Positions 1 to 9,371 of a DNA stretch of 64,000 bases are shown piece by piece (the stretch's first letter is position 1; each line of letters begins with the position of its first letter). The notes beneath the pieces were generated by a model that made no database searches, was not told the origin of the DNA, and saw only the letters and a program-made list of their open reading frames with translations. This DNA is from Isoetes taiwanensis (lineage: Eukaryota > Streptophyta > Lycopodiopsida > Isoetales > Isoetaceae). The translations under genes and the position numbers were made by a program. Location: positions 8,652,036 through 8,716,035 of the forward strand of contig JAJEKV010000049.1 of assembly GCA_021234155.1 (NCBI GenBank). The letters are read 5' to 3'.

Positions 1-345
1 GATCACCAATACCAATGGTAACAACTCCTTTTTCAATGGAAATTCTTGCCGATCAATGGTCCGTCCGAAAGCAAATTCGCCAAATTGTTAGAGCCTGAAC
101 TCTAACCTTGCAAGAAGGATGAAAAACCCAACAATCCAAGCTCAATCTATCAGAACAAGGCAATGCACAAGACAAAGAATCATCATCTCCATAGCTAGAT
201 CAAGCACAATACAATCTCTCAATACACCGTCTCTCCCTGTTCTTCTCTCTCTGCTCTGCTCAGATAATACTGTGGTAATCATCCCACAATGCATACGTGC
301 AAATATCCTGCACGCGTGCATGCGCGTACATCCCTCCATATACGG

Positions 346-420
346 TATATGATGAGTGTGGTGAGTGGTGACAAGTGTGGTGAGTGGTGACGGATGTGGT
401 GAGTGTGGTAAGTGGTGATC
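346..420. repeat. short GTGGTGAGTGGTGAC-type tandem repeat
   Basis: About three imperfect units of roughly 20 bp built on GTGGTGAGTGGTGA follow one another here. The repeat lies exactly where the RNase H reading of the neighbouring gypsy fragment stops, so it probably marks the broken 3' end of that element. Positions 1-345 contain no gene that I recognise. Confidence 0.6.
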
Positions 421-429
421 ACCCCAACA

Positions 430-1063
430 AATTCCATACACCTCCTTTGCCTTAGATTGAGGAGCGGTTGGGTAAAGATGTATTGAAGGCTCTGGTGATC
501 AGTATCTAACTGAAACTTCCTCCCAAGCAAATAATGCCTCCAAATCTGAAGAGAGCTTTACAATAGCTAGAAGTTCCCGATCATGGGTTGGATAGCTGCC
601 GCTCTGTCGCTCAACTTCTTGGAATCATAGGCTACTACCCTTCCTTCTTGCATAAGGACTCCACCTGTTGCTATCTTGCTTTAAGCATTTGCTACTATCT
701 TGTCCTTTGTCCGGATCTGGCGGACTAGCACCGGTGCCGTTGTTAAGGCTTCCTTAAGCTTTTCAAATGAAGCTTGAACATTTTCTAGCCAATGTGTTCT
801 CCAATCTTTTACCTTAACACTCTTAGTGAGGTCCGACAAAAGGGACGCCACTTGGCGAAGTCCTTCCGCGAACTTCCCGTAATAACCCCGCCAGACCTAG
901 AGAGCTTCTTACCTCCGCCACATTCTTTGGAGCTGGCCAATCCACTCTTTGCCCGATCTTTATGGGTCGGTGGAGATCCCTTCCGATATGACATGGCCCA
1001 AGTACTCCACTCTTTTTAGTAGCAAAGTGGCATTTGGAGAGCTTTCCATACAAGCGATGCCAT
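430..1063 (-). pseudogene. gypsy RT thumb / RNase H, frameshifted
   Basis: This segment continues the reverse transcriptase at 1064-2122. Around 823-1053 it reads KLSKCHFATKKS, then DWPAPKNVAEVRSSLGLAG, the usual connection between RT and RNase H in Ty3/gypsy polyproteins. Around 440-530 it reads LLGRKFQLDTDHQSLQYIF, the RNase H segment containing the DHQSL motif. The pieces lie in different frames, so at least two indels separate them. RNase H is cut off shortly after LNLRQRR. The segment cannot encode an active enzyme as read. Confidence 0.8.
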
Positions 1064-2122
1064 TCAACTTTTCAACACCCTTCTCAAATGTCGACTATGA
1101 TCTTGATTGGACTTGTCAGAGACTAGAATGTCGTCAAAGAAGACAATGACAAACTCATCTAGGAATTCCCTGAAGACGTCGTTCATGAGGCGCATGAAGG
1201 TTGCTGGAGCATTCGACAACCCAAAGGGCATTACTGTAAACTCAAAGTGACCATACCGCGTTCTAAAGGCGGTCTTATAGATATCCTCTTCTTTTATTCT
1301 TATCGGATGGTACCCTGACCTCAAATCAATTTTAGAGAATACCTTTGCTCCTTGGAGCTGGTCCATTAAATCATCTGCCCTTGGCAATGCATACTTATTC
1401 TTTATCGTCTGCTTGTTGAGCTGGCGATAGTCTATACACATTCTTAAGCTCCCATCTTTCTTCTTCACGAAGGGTATAGGTGCCCCAAAAGGAGACACAC
1501 TTGCTCTAATAAAGCCAAGCTCAAGCAATTCCTGGAGTTGCTTTTTAAGCTCTATCAACTCCGGTGTGCTCATCCTATATGGTGCCTTGCTGGTAGGCTT
1601 AGCATCTGGGGCTAGTGTGATCTCACACTCCACACCCCTATAAGGTGGTAGCTGCCGGATTTCATCCGGGAATACATCCTTGAATTCCGAAATGAGCCTT
1701 GCTACTGGCTTAGGCAACTGATTCCCCTTTTGGTCACTTCCATCCTGCTTATTGGGCTCAATTGCCTCTAACCTCAAAATATAATCCACCTTATTTCTTT
1801 CTATACTTTTCCTTAGCTGCTTCAAAGAAATACACTGCATAGAAGAAGCTGTCTTCTTACCTTTCACTATGAATTTGATGCCGTCCGGTGCTGTCATGGC
1901 GATCTCATTACGGTCGCAGTCGATCATGGCTTTCGCTGGCTTTAGGAACTCCATTCCTACTATAAGGTCATACCTTCCAATTTCCATGACTTCTGCCCCC
2001 ATCGGCCACTTAATTCCACTAAGGTCTATGTCGAATGTGATCCTCCTCCCCTTAGTGTGCCGAATAGCGTCGTTTGCCATAGCAACTGGCCTTGGCTTAG
2101 ACTTCAATATCTTGTTCTTCAT
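1064..2122 (-). pseudogene. gypsy protease C-terminus and reverse transcriptase
   Basis: This open stretch of 352 codons is the best preserved part of the fragment. Residues 1-90 read as the C-terminal part of a retropepsin domain ([20 protein letters not shown]). Residues 150-350 are a reverse transcriptase palm and fingers, with [47 protein letters not shown] and the catalytic-site string FFDDILV. Most Ty3/gypsy enzymes have Y-x-D-D at that site, so the FFDD form is a small oddity. The open frame ends as the thumb starts. It is a retroelement relic, not a host gene. Confidence 0.9.
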
Positions 2123-2290
2123 TAGGGCAGCCAGCCCTAGAGAGGCGGTTGTGAGAGCTACCCTGTGTCTATGAGGACTACATATGGATTGCTATCTATG
2201 ATTCCATCAGCCGCAATGACCGGTCGGTGATTTTCAATATCACGACTCAATATTTGCACTGAATATGGCACTTTCGGCATCTATGGACTC
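2123..2290 (-). pseudogene. gypsy aspartic protease N-terminus with DTG active site
   Basis: The minus strand reads MPKVPYSVQILSRDI and then [10 protein letters not shown], the retropepsin active-site motif D-T-G. A TAG codon follows DTG directly. Shifting by one base restores the expected serine-rich continuation towards the downstream frame, so a single-base indel lies at about 2155-2165. This is the N-terminal half of the protease that continues in the 1064-2122 frame. Confidence 0.72.
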
Positions 2291-2299
2291 ATCTTTGGG

Positions 2300-3600
2300 T
2301 GGTCGTCGTCTTCATCTCGCTTACGTTGGTGAATCCACAATCCCAAGCTCTTAATTTTGCCGCATGGCGAATGGGCAATCATGTGTTCGATTATATGGCC
2401 GGAAGCACCTGAAACATAGCTTCTTCTCGATACACTCTGTCTCTTCTCCTTCGACGGTGTCTAGAAGACGCTTTTAGGGCACTACCCCTTTGCATTCCGT
2501 GGCTTACGATCCCCAAAGTTCTTACCACGAGCTCTTCCTTCTTTGGCCTCCCGATGCGTAGCTCTTGATTGCTTACTCACGTACGCCCTTGGTAATGCGC
2601 CTGGTGACTTTCCTTTGAAGGCCGACTATTTCTCCCTCGCGTTCTTGGAGCTTCTTCCAAACTTATGGCTTTATCCTCACCGCCCAGCGATTTTGGGTTG
2701 ATTGCTTTCGGACTAGCCTTTTGATATTGCCGCTCAATCCCTCAATGTAAGTTTCAACCGCTTGCCTTTCCAAAACTCCGGGAACATGGATTCCTCTGTG
2801 TACTTTGCTACTGACAATGTACCCTGGTTCAATCTGTAGAATTGCTGGATCTGCCTGCTAGTATGTGACCTAGGCACATAATGTCTGCGAAAGGCCTTCT
2901 GCGAAGGTCTTGAATCACGCGAATCGCTCCTTTTGAGCTTGTTGGACTTTATGTAGCCTTTTCCACCTAGCTGCTCCTATCAAGTTTGATGTAGCAACCT
3001 TCCCTATATCCTTGTCCTTCATGCCATAAGAGTTGCCAAACTCCTCCATCTCGTCAAGCCAAGCCTTACGCCTCCATACGACTTTGTCCTTCCTCGAGAA
3101 CTGACCCAACTTCCTAGTCTTCCACACATTGCTCATAGCACCGCCAACTTTCTTTTGATAGTCATCTCCGCCTTCCTTGCCACGCTCTTACAGTGAAGTA
3201 TCCGGACTCACTTTCGAGCTAGAACCGTCTTGGTCCGCCCGAGTGTCCGATGAACTGGAGCTAGGTGGTGTTGGAGTTCTTCTGTTTCTCCTTTTCCTCT
3301 TCCTGTCTCTGACATTTCCCTGATTGTCCTGCCCCTCCGGCTGTGGACCTTCCTCGATGCCTTGCTGAGGTAGCGATGGAGGTGGAGGTGGTGCAGGTGT
3401 ATATTCTTGGGCATTCATCAATGGGGTGGCCCAGTGGAATCAGCTGATGCATCTGATTCCTCATCTGGACGAGCCTTGTGTTGATTGATTCCGGCATCAT
3501 TTCCTCGTTGTTGTCATCTTGATCACGTCCGAATAGGTTTCTGGGTACCCACTGGTGATGTCGGCCCTGGCCTTGAGAACCTGAACCGGTGTTCCTTGCT
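2300..3600 (-). pseudogene. gypsy gag remnant with zinc-knuckle relic
   Basis: The N-terminal part (about 3600-3190) encodes a Gly/Gln-rich stretch, the helix-like MMPESINTRLVQMRNQM, and a proline-rich, then Arg/Ser-rich, low-complexity segment. The part at 2915-3136 has a conserved block with WRRKAWLDEMEEFGNSYG and AARWKRLHKV. Near 2370-2420 a scrambled CCHC zinc knuckle is visible (CFRC, GHIIEH and DCPFAM in shifted frames). Position and composition fit a retroelement gag. A possible minus-strand splice acceptor, CCTTGCAG, precedes it near 3603. Frameshifts break the ORF repeatedly. Confidence 0.62.
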
Positions 3601-3828
3601 GCAAGGATTAATCATCAATGCTTGTTATTTAAGTTATACACTAATCATTATTGCTTACAATTGAATTATTGTTAGGTACAAAAGAAGTTATATGAAAATT
3701 CCACTTACAAGTCAAGATCATGGTAAGACATTAATTAGTATATAGAAATACATTTCATGAATTACATGATAATAACTGGAGAGAGGGTTTTCAATACACT
3801 TTAATTAATTAACAAAGCAAGCTTTTCA

Positions 3829-5169
3829 TCAATGGTGTCCCCTCATGGACTTGAAGAAGTTCTTCACATTCTTTAATCGTATGCCCTTGCCGACGTTCTG
3901 CAGGATTCTTGCCGCTGATCCTCCTTCCAATGCTCTTGCCATCTGTGGTGCCGGAAGTTCTGGTGCCGTTGCCGCCACTACTGACAAGTGTGCATCCCTG
4001 AGGTGGCCCCTTGCGAAGTCGAGAGAATGAAGAGCTACGGATCTCTTGAAGAGGATAACATGATCTACTACGTGATCTATTCTGGCATGCTGCCCAAAAC
4101 CTGAAAGCGCTATGAGGAGCGCCACGGATTCTTCACCTCTTGGGCTGAACTCCTTATGGAAGACTATCATCTGCCCTTGGCTAAGGACCGGAAGATAGTA
4201 CCTGAGTGATTTACCCCTGTTCGGCCCCGTGGTTCCCGTACCTCTCCTCTGAGCTGCTTTGCCGAAAACATCTATTGCGGTAAGATCTTTATGGTCTCTC
4301 CACATCGTAGTCGCATTTTCCAAGTTGATGCTGCTAGAAGCTTCGCGCATACTCCTGGAGCGCACTGGTCGGCTGGAGCTTGGGCCTCTTCCCGGCTTAT
4401 ACAGCCTGCTTTGGATCTGCTGGAATTCTTCTTCTGGAATGATGGGTTCCTGATGCTGATACATCTGCCTTATCTGCTGGTAAGCTTGAATGTCTGACAT
4501 AGTTTCCCCTGCGTAGGAGTGTCGCTCGGTTACTTCCCTTGGGATTTCTTGGTAGGAGTAGTCGATGAAGTCACTGCCCTGTTCTTGTGCAATTAGGCCT
4601 AGGAGCGCATCTATCCTGAGACCTTCTTCTTGGCAATAGGGAAGGTTGAGGATGTCGGTGGCGAGTATGTACTCTTCGCCGTCGATGATGACTGGGGTCA
4701 GGGCCGTGATACCAACAGGCGGTTCGAAATCTCGCCTTAATACTTCCTCTTGTCGGGCTATACGCCTCTCCATCCTTCTTGCCTCCCTCATTTCCCAACT
4801 TGGGTTCTCCTCCTCTTGCTCTTCTTAATCCTGCTCAATCTGCAATATAGGTGTTCCTGATGTGGAGCCGTAGTATTCGTAGTCCGTAGTCTCGATCGCG
4901 TGGATGTCTATCTGCTCCCTACGAGTGTTGAGAGGTGCCAGATCCAAAGGTTGAATTGACGGCTCCCCTAGTTGGTTGACTGCCTTGTACTGCATGAACA
5001 AAGCTAAGGCTGCTTGGGCTGAGAGGTATCTATGCCTATGATGCTTACAGGTCATGTAGTCTGGCATGTTTCTGGTTCTATCCCACAGCCTACTCTTGCC
5101 CCTGGATCCCCCACCTATGGCTTGGGTAAGAGAGTCTAAGGAAACCCACTTCCCTCCCCTAGGTGGCAA
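3829..5169 (-). CDS. unrecognised protein, two halves separated by one in-frame stop
   Basis: The first half (5169-4825) starts MPPRGGKWVSLDSLTQAIGG and encodes 114 residues. A single TAA at about 4827-4829 separates it from a second, in-frame half of about 330 codons ending near 3829. Around the stop, translation continues as an acidic Glu run, so both halves were probably one protein of about 445 residues. Visible features are a histidine/cysteine patch (MTCKHHRHRYLSAQ), an acidic and then Arg/Glu-rich helical stretch (MREARRMERRIARQEE), a Gln-rich stretch and a basic C-terminus. I recognise no family. It lies on the same strand as, and directly upstream of, the gypsy gag, so it may be an extra retroelement ORF. 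A host gene is also possible. Confidence 0.5.
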
Positions 5170-6139
5170 GCTAACTTCCCAGGGCAGGATCTGTTGATCA
5201 TATTGGCAAATAATGTCAGTTTAGTAAGGAGTTCTGGTCAAGGTGGCATGGAGATCAAAGAGATGATCAAAGACATGGAAGGCTTGCTCGGCAGGGAAAT
5301 CACGGATGTGATTGGCCTCATTGTACCATCTAACAAAGCTTGATGGCGCCATTGAGCAGAGATAGCTATGAAAAATGGCTTGTGAAGATGAGTAGAGAGT
5401 TGGAAAATCACCTGAAGTGCTGAAAGCAGTTTTGATGGGGGGGAAATGACAAATGAGGCCCCTTTTTATAAACTAGGGTCTGCCTCGGGCTCCGTGCACA
5501 AGGGTTCTTGATGGGGAAAACTTTTGTTCCATGGCTATGGGTGTCCAAAAGAGCTACCATGAAGTGCAAATCTAAGCAAAACAAAGCAAGAAACACTACA
5601 TGGCAATTTGTTAAATCAAAATTGGTCAATTTGGGTAAAAATGGGCGAAACCGGGTTGGTTCGCTCAAAATGGCTCTGTGTCGCAAACACAGGCAGCATT
5701 CGCGCGATGCAATTTGATTTCGGGTTTTTTTTTTCTGTTTCTATCAGGAGTTTCAGGGAAATTAGAGATCCTAATATGACTTTTTGGCATGATTCTAGCT
5801 TAACTAGCAACTTTTCTTATGCAAATTGGACATAAATTAGTGTCAGAATGCCGAAATCGGGTTCGTTCGCGCAAAATGGCTCTGCGTCGCGAACGCAGAT
5901 GGGTTTTGCACAATGCAACCCGGTTTCGAAAATTTTTCCAGATTTTGACTAATTTAATTAGAATGCTTAACTAATTAATTTTACTTTGAACATTCCAATT
6001 TTAATAGTCAAAACTAAAGTAAAATTTGAGCTGCTTAAGCACAATTTCATACAAAATTCAAATTCATTTACAAAATAAAATTTTATATATTTATAAGGAA
6101 AATTTGGTCAATTTACATACGTTACTACCAAAATTATCC
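5170..6139. other. non-coding stretch with a duplicated ~80-bp motif
   Basis: No gene is supported here. Two related copies of a GC-richer motif, at about 5645-5735 and 5851-5930, share the core CGCAAAATGGCTCTGCGTCG (with mismatches) inside otherwise AT-rich DNA. They lie between the unknown ORF and the H3-like gene, so they would fall in a 5' leader or intergenic region of the minus-strand units. Confidence 0.5.
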
Positions 6140-7284
6140 TCAAGGATATTCCTTGCGGATCCGGCGTGCCAAGTGCAAATCTTGGGCATCACCGTTACCC
6201 TCTTCGCATGGATTGCGCAGAGATTTCCTTCCTCGAAGAGCTGGGTGAGCTTAGCCTCAGCGGCTACCTGCAACACGGTTGTGAGCGACGTCACCCTATA
6301 GTCGGTGACGAACTCCTGCATCACTTCCCGCATGAGCCGCTCAAATGGTGTCTTCCTAATCAGGAGATTAGTGCACTGTTGAAAGTGCTTAATTTCCGAA
6401 AAACTCGGGCATGCCTGGAATTTGGTCCGTGATGGACCTTCTTGGGCTTCTCCGGTCGTGGCGGCGGCGGCTTGGGCTGGCTCTTGCTCGGTCGGCCCCC
6501 CTCCACGTAGCGTTGGGCGTTCTGGCGGTAGTACCAGTCGTTATACCTCGTCCAACGACGGAGGTATTCTTCGTATGCCTTGAGGCGGCGTCTGAAGAGG
6601 CGCTCCTCCCGCAGGGCAAACGGTCGCTCGCCGGCCTTCTGCTTCTTGACCGCCTTAGGTGGCTTGGGCCACTTCGGGTAGGGTGGTCTTGCGTCGGGGT
6701 TTGAGGACTCCCCCATGACCTCGTTCTCTTCCTCCTCCGCTTCCTCTTCGCCATCTCCTCCTTCTCCTTCTTCTTCCTCCTCGCGCTGGGGAGGCTCCTT
6801 GATCACTACGGTCCCTCGGGGCCAATCATTCCTCCTCTTAGTTTTGCACTCCTCCTCCCTAAGCTCCCGCTCTCGCTCCCTCTTCTTCCGTGCTGCTCTC
6901 TCGTCCGGCCACTCCTTGACCTTCTCCTTGCCCTTCTTCTTGATCGAAGAAGGGCCCGGCTCCTGAGTCTGCTGCCGTGGCTGCTCCTGGTCTCCCTCCT
7001 GCTCTACGTCCTGCTGCTCTACCTCCGTGTCAGTGGAGGCTCCAAAATGGCGGGACTCGTCGGTTCGTTGGGTGCCCGCCGACGGAGAGCTGCTGCTGCT
7101 GCTAGGCGCCGCCTCCTCAGAGACGTGGAAGGTGTCATCGCTGCTGGAGAGGAATACCTCTTCACCAAGCTTGGGTCGAAGGTGTGGCGGGATCTTCTTG
7201 ACATGGCGACCCGCTGCTACGTGCGCCATCGAAGAGCATAGGCCTCTCTCCAAACTTCCTATCTGTTTGCTTGGTGCGTGCCAT
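6140..7284 (-). CDS. long-tailed histone H3-like protein, frameshifted as read
   Basis: The minus strand begins [12 protein letters not shown], matching the H3 N-terminal tail except A7 to D. After a frame change it reads [15 protein letters not shown], like the tail segment before the H3 core. About 250 residues of Ser-, Glu-, Lys/Arg- and Pro-rich low complexity follow (about 7170-6430), including poly-Glu and a basic aromatic helix-like part. Then comes the histone fold: [19 protein letters not shown] (alpha-N/alpha-1), [18 protein letters not shown] (alpha-2) and [20 protein letters not shown], which matches canonical H3 at 17 of 20 positions; the end is [10 protein letters not shown]-stop. 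Three frame changes are needed: near 7225-7255, at a GG run near 6390, and at AAG near 6165. The latter two look like a lost G. H3 is known to pair with H4 in nucleosomes; whether this product does so is inference. CENH3 is an alternative because of HFQ and TNLLI, but loop 1 is not lengthened. Pseudogene or sequencing error both remain possible. Confidence 0.75.
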
Positions 7285-7344
7285 ACTTAACGGTCTAGAA
7301 AATGGGTGACGTAAGGCTGAGCAAGATAAACAAGGTTGCATATT

Positions 7345-8299
7345 AAACGGGAGCAAATCATTGAAACGGGAGCAAAAGGAATATTCCTCAAAGATTCCCT
7401 TTTTTCCAAAAAGAGAGCTAAAATGAGGTTAAAAAATTTATTTTGGTCATAAAATTGCATTTTGATCCCCCCAAAATCACTCATTTTTTTGTGCAAAGAG
7501 AAAATTGACTATGTCAAAGTGACACTTTTCCTAACAGTTAGAATTTACCTGAAGTGTGTTTTTAGAGAAAACCACTAATTTAAGTGTACACCCTATACAA
7601 CATTTTGTTAGCTCGGATTATATTCCAGAAATGATACTTTTAGATTACAATGAATCATTTTTTAATGATATAATATTTTAAAGTACCAAAATTGTAATCC
7701 GGAATATGCTTTTCCTATTCGAGGATAACAGAAGTGTATTCTGGAATACATGTTTGCTTTTCTTGAAAGTCAAAGTGTATTCCAGAATACACTTTTGGTT
7801 TTGCTCGAAATCCAAAGTGTATTCCGGAATTGTACAAGTTTTTGAGACTCAACAATGATCTTGCAATTTTCCAGGTTTTCCGGGTTTTCGGCATTTTCAA
7901 TGACCATGCATTTTTTTTTGTTTCTATTGATTGGAAGACCTTGCGATTTTTTTTTTAATGACGGATACAGGAACAAAGTTCTAGTCTAGATAATGAAAAG
8001 ATAAGCAAAAGGGAAAAACAAACCAACAACCTTTCAATTTTGATGGCCTTTCAATTTTTCTTAAAAGAGGGAAATGTATTGAGGATACTGGACCATGGTT
8101 CAAAAAAAAAGTGGGCTACTGGATTGTGGTTCTAAAAAAAGTGGGATACTCGATCGTGGTTCAAAAAAAAACAAGGAAATGTATTCCGGAATACGTTTTG
8201 TATTCCAGAATAGGTTTTTTTTACCAGAGGGACAGAGACGTGTTTTTTCTGCAGAATTTGCTCCGGCGATCTTTCTAAAGAAACCTGGAGCTCCCGTTT
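7345..8299. mobile_element. possible non-autonomous element with AAACGGGAGC inverted ends
   Basis: AAACGGGAGC occurs at 7345-7354 (with a second copy at 7364-7373), and its exact reverse complement GCTCCCGTTT at 8290-8299. Between them the DNA is AT-rich and non-coding, with poly-A/T runs and six TTCnnGAA palindromes. Related sequence with the same GGGAATCTTT, CCCGTTT and TTTGCAACCTTGTTGATA signatures lies at about 11400-11465 and 41290-41380. Repetition and inverted ends suggest a MITE-like family. I could not define a target-site duplication. Confidence 0.4.
7623..8210. repeat. cluster of TTCnnGAA palindromes
   Basis: TTCCAGAA, TTCTGGAA or TTCCGGAA occur at 7623-7630, 7739-7746, 7780-7787, 7822-7829, 8184-8191 and 8203-8210. 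Most lie in longer palindromes of the form GTATTCCNGAATAC. TTCnnGAA is the two-unit core of heat-shock elements, but binding by heat-shock factors is only inferred. The cluster lies 0.3-0.9 kb upstream of the H3-like gene. Confidence 0.7.
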
Positions 8300-8596
8300 G
8301 AGTGTGGCCATGGCTTTGGTATGGGTTTTACCTATATGGTAAGCTAGGGCGCTGGCTACAACAATTAAACAATGACACAAATATTTTTTACTTCAGATTC
8401 AGCTTACCATGTCGACTCCCGACTCCCGACTCCATGTCGCCTCCCTTAGATCTCCCTTAGATGCGGATTTCTTGCCATACCTAGCTCTGGCAGCACCTCT
8501 CTGGCGGGTGATCTTTGTCTGCAAGGGAGGTCTGTCAAAATGGGTGATCTTTGAATAGGTCTTTGTCTGCAAGGTCTTCTAAATGTCTTTGTACAG

Positions 8597-9371
8597 GCCA
8601 GTGGGGTCTTCTTTTTAAGTGGAGATGTGCATCTTGGTGAAATTAGCAGGGATGATTGTGCGGTGAATTATCCATTGTATGATATCACTTCAAGTGGTTT
8701 CACACAAGCAGTATAGAAGTCGGCATTTGGTATCTTTGCAAAGATGGCAGCATGGCTGATGCCAACAACTATGAGGGTGTATTCTCAGTGTCATTATAGC
8801 TCCTGTGTTTACGGTAAGTATTCGCCTATTTTGTAACAATGTTGCCTTTCCAGCCTTTTGAAACTGAACTGGCCACTTTGCAGGAAAACAGAATTTTGGG
8901 ATTATCCATATAGAGTGGGACAAAGATCCTGTGGTGATTCATCTAGAAGTTAGAGACGTGTGGGGGAATCCTATGCTGCAGGAAGTTATCTCATTGTCAG
9001 ATTTACAAGCAACTAAGAATGGTAGGACTGGTTTCTTCCGTGGTATTTAAGGTACAGGCTTGCACTCAGTTTTTACGCCATTGTTTTTGGAAGTCTGGAA
9101 ATGGACTGCATCTCTACTTTCTCACCTATTTGCATTTAAGCATTTCATTCGATATCATTTGCCATTATTTGCAGAACCAACAAGCATAACCAACAAGCAG
9201 GCATTGTCGTTTGACATCAGTTGTCATGTTGCTACCTCGTCTTCGTTTGCATCATTCTTCATGGCTTTACTGCATGCTCATTGGCTTTATCTAACCTTTC
9301 TTCCAATATTTTATCTTGTGCTTCCTTTTCTACAGATTTTTGTTTTAATCTCCTTGAATCACTTTTTTTGA
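8597..9371 (+). pseudogene. PhoD-like phosphatase, C-terminal exons, premature stop
   Basis: Three exons follow in phase. Exon 8597-8813 reads ASGVFFLSGDVHLGEISRDD, with the metal-binding GDVH of PhoD-type metallophosphoesterases, then NYPLYDITSSGFTQAV, an in-frame TAG at 8714-8716, and AAWLMPTTMRVYSQCHYSSC. Exon 8884-9021 reads NFGIIHIEWDKDPVVIHLEV and ends SLSDLQATKN. From 9058 an open frame runs to 9371 with hydrophobic stretches that could be a membrane anchor. Donors and acceptors are GT and AG, and phases agree (1, 1). The upstream catalytic exons are not found before 8597. The missing N-terminus and the stop indicate a gene fragment; the family would hydrolyse phosphoesters. Confidence 0.72.

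Larger units (their letters stand above)
430..3600 (-). mobile_element. decayed Ty3/gypsy retrotransposon fragment (gag-PR-RT-RNase H)
   Basis: Reading on the minus strand from 3600 down, the fragment holds a proline-rich gag, a zinc-knuckle relic, an aspartic protease with a DTG motif, a reverse transcriptase and the start of RNase H. The order PR-RT-RH is the Ty3/gypsy order. Integrase and both LTRs are missing, because homology ends at about 430 in a short tandem repeat. Several frameshifts and a stop immediately after DTG break the polyprotein. No chromodomain or integrase remains, so the lineage cannot be fixed. Confidence 0.88.

Noticed and set aside
6389-6754. Arg/Ser-rich 121-codon frame
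   Set aside because: It is a shadow frame of the low-complexity linker in the H3-like gene.
6140-7284. Calling the H3-like gene CENH3
   Set aside because: HFQ and TNLLI recall CENH3, but loop 1 is not lengthened and the tail is MARTKQT rather than MARTKH, so the subtype is left open.
9060-9371. Independent membrane-protein gene
   Set aside because: Phase and acceptor place it as the last exon of the PhoD-like fragment.
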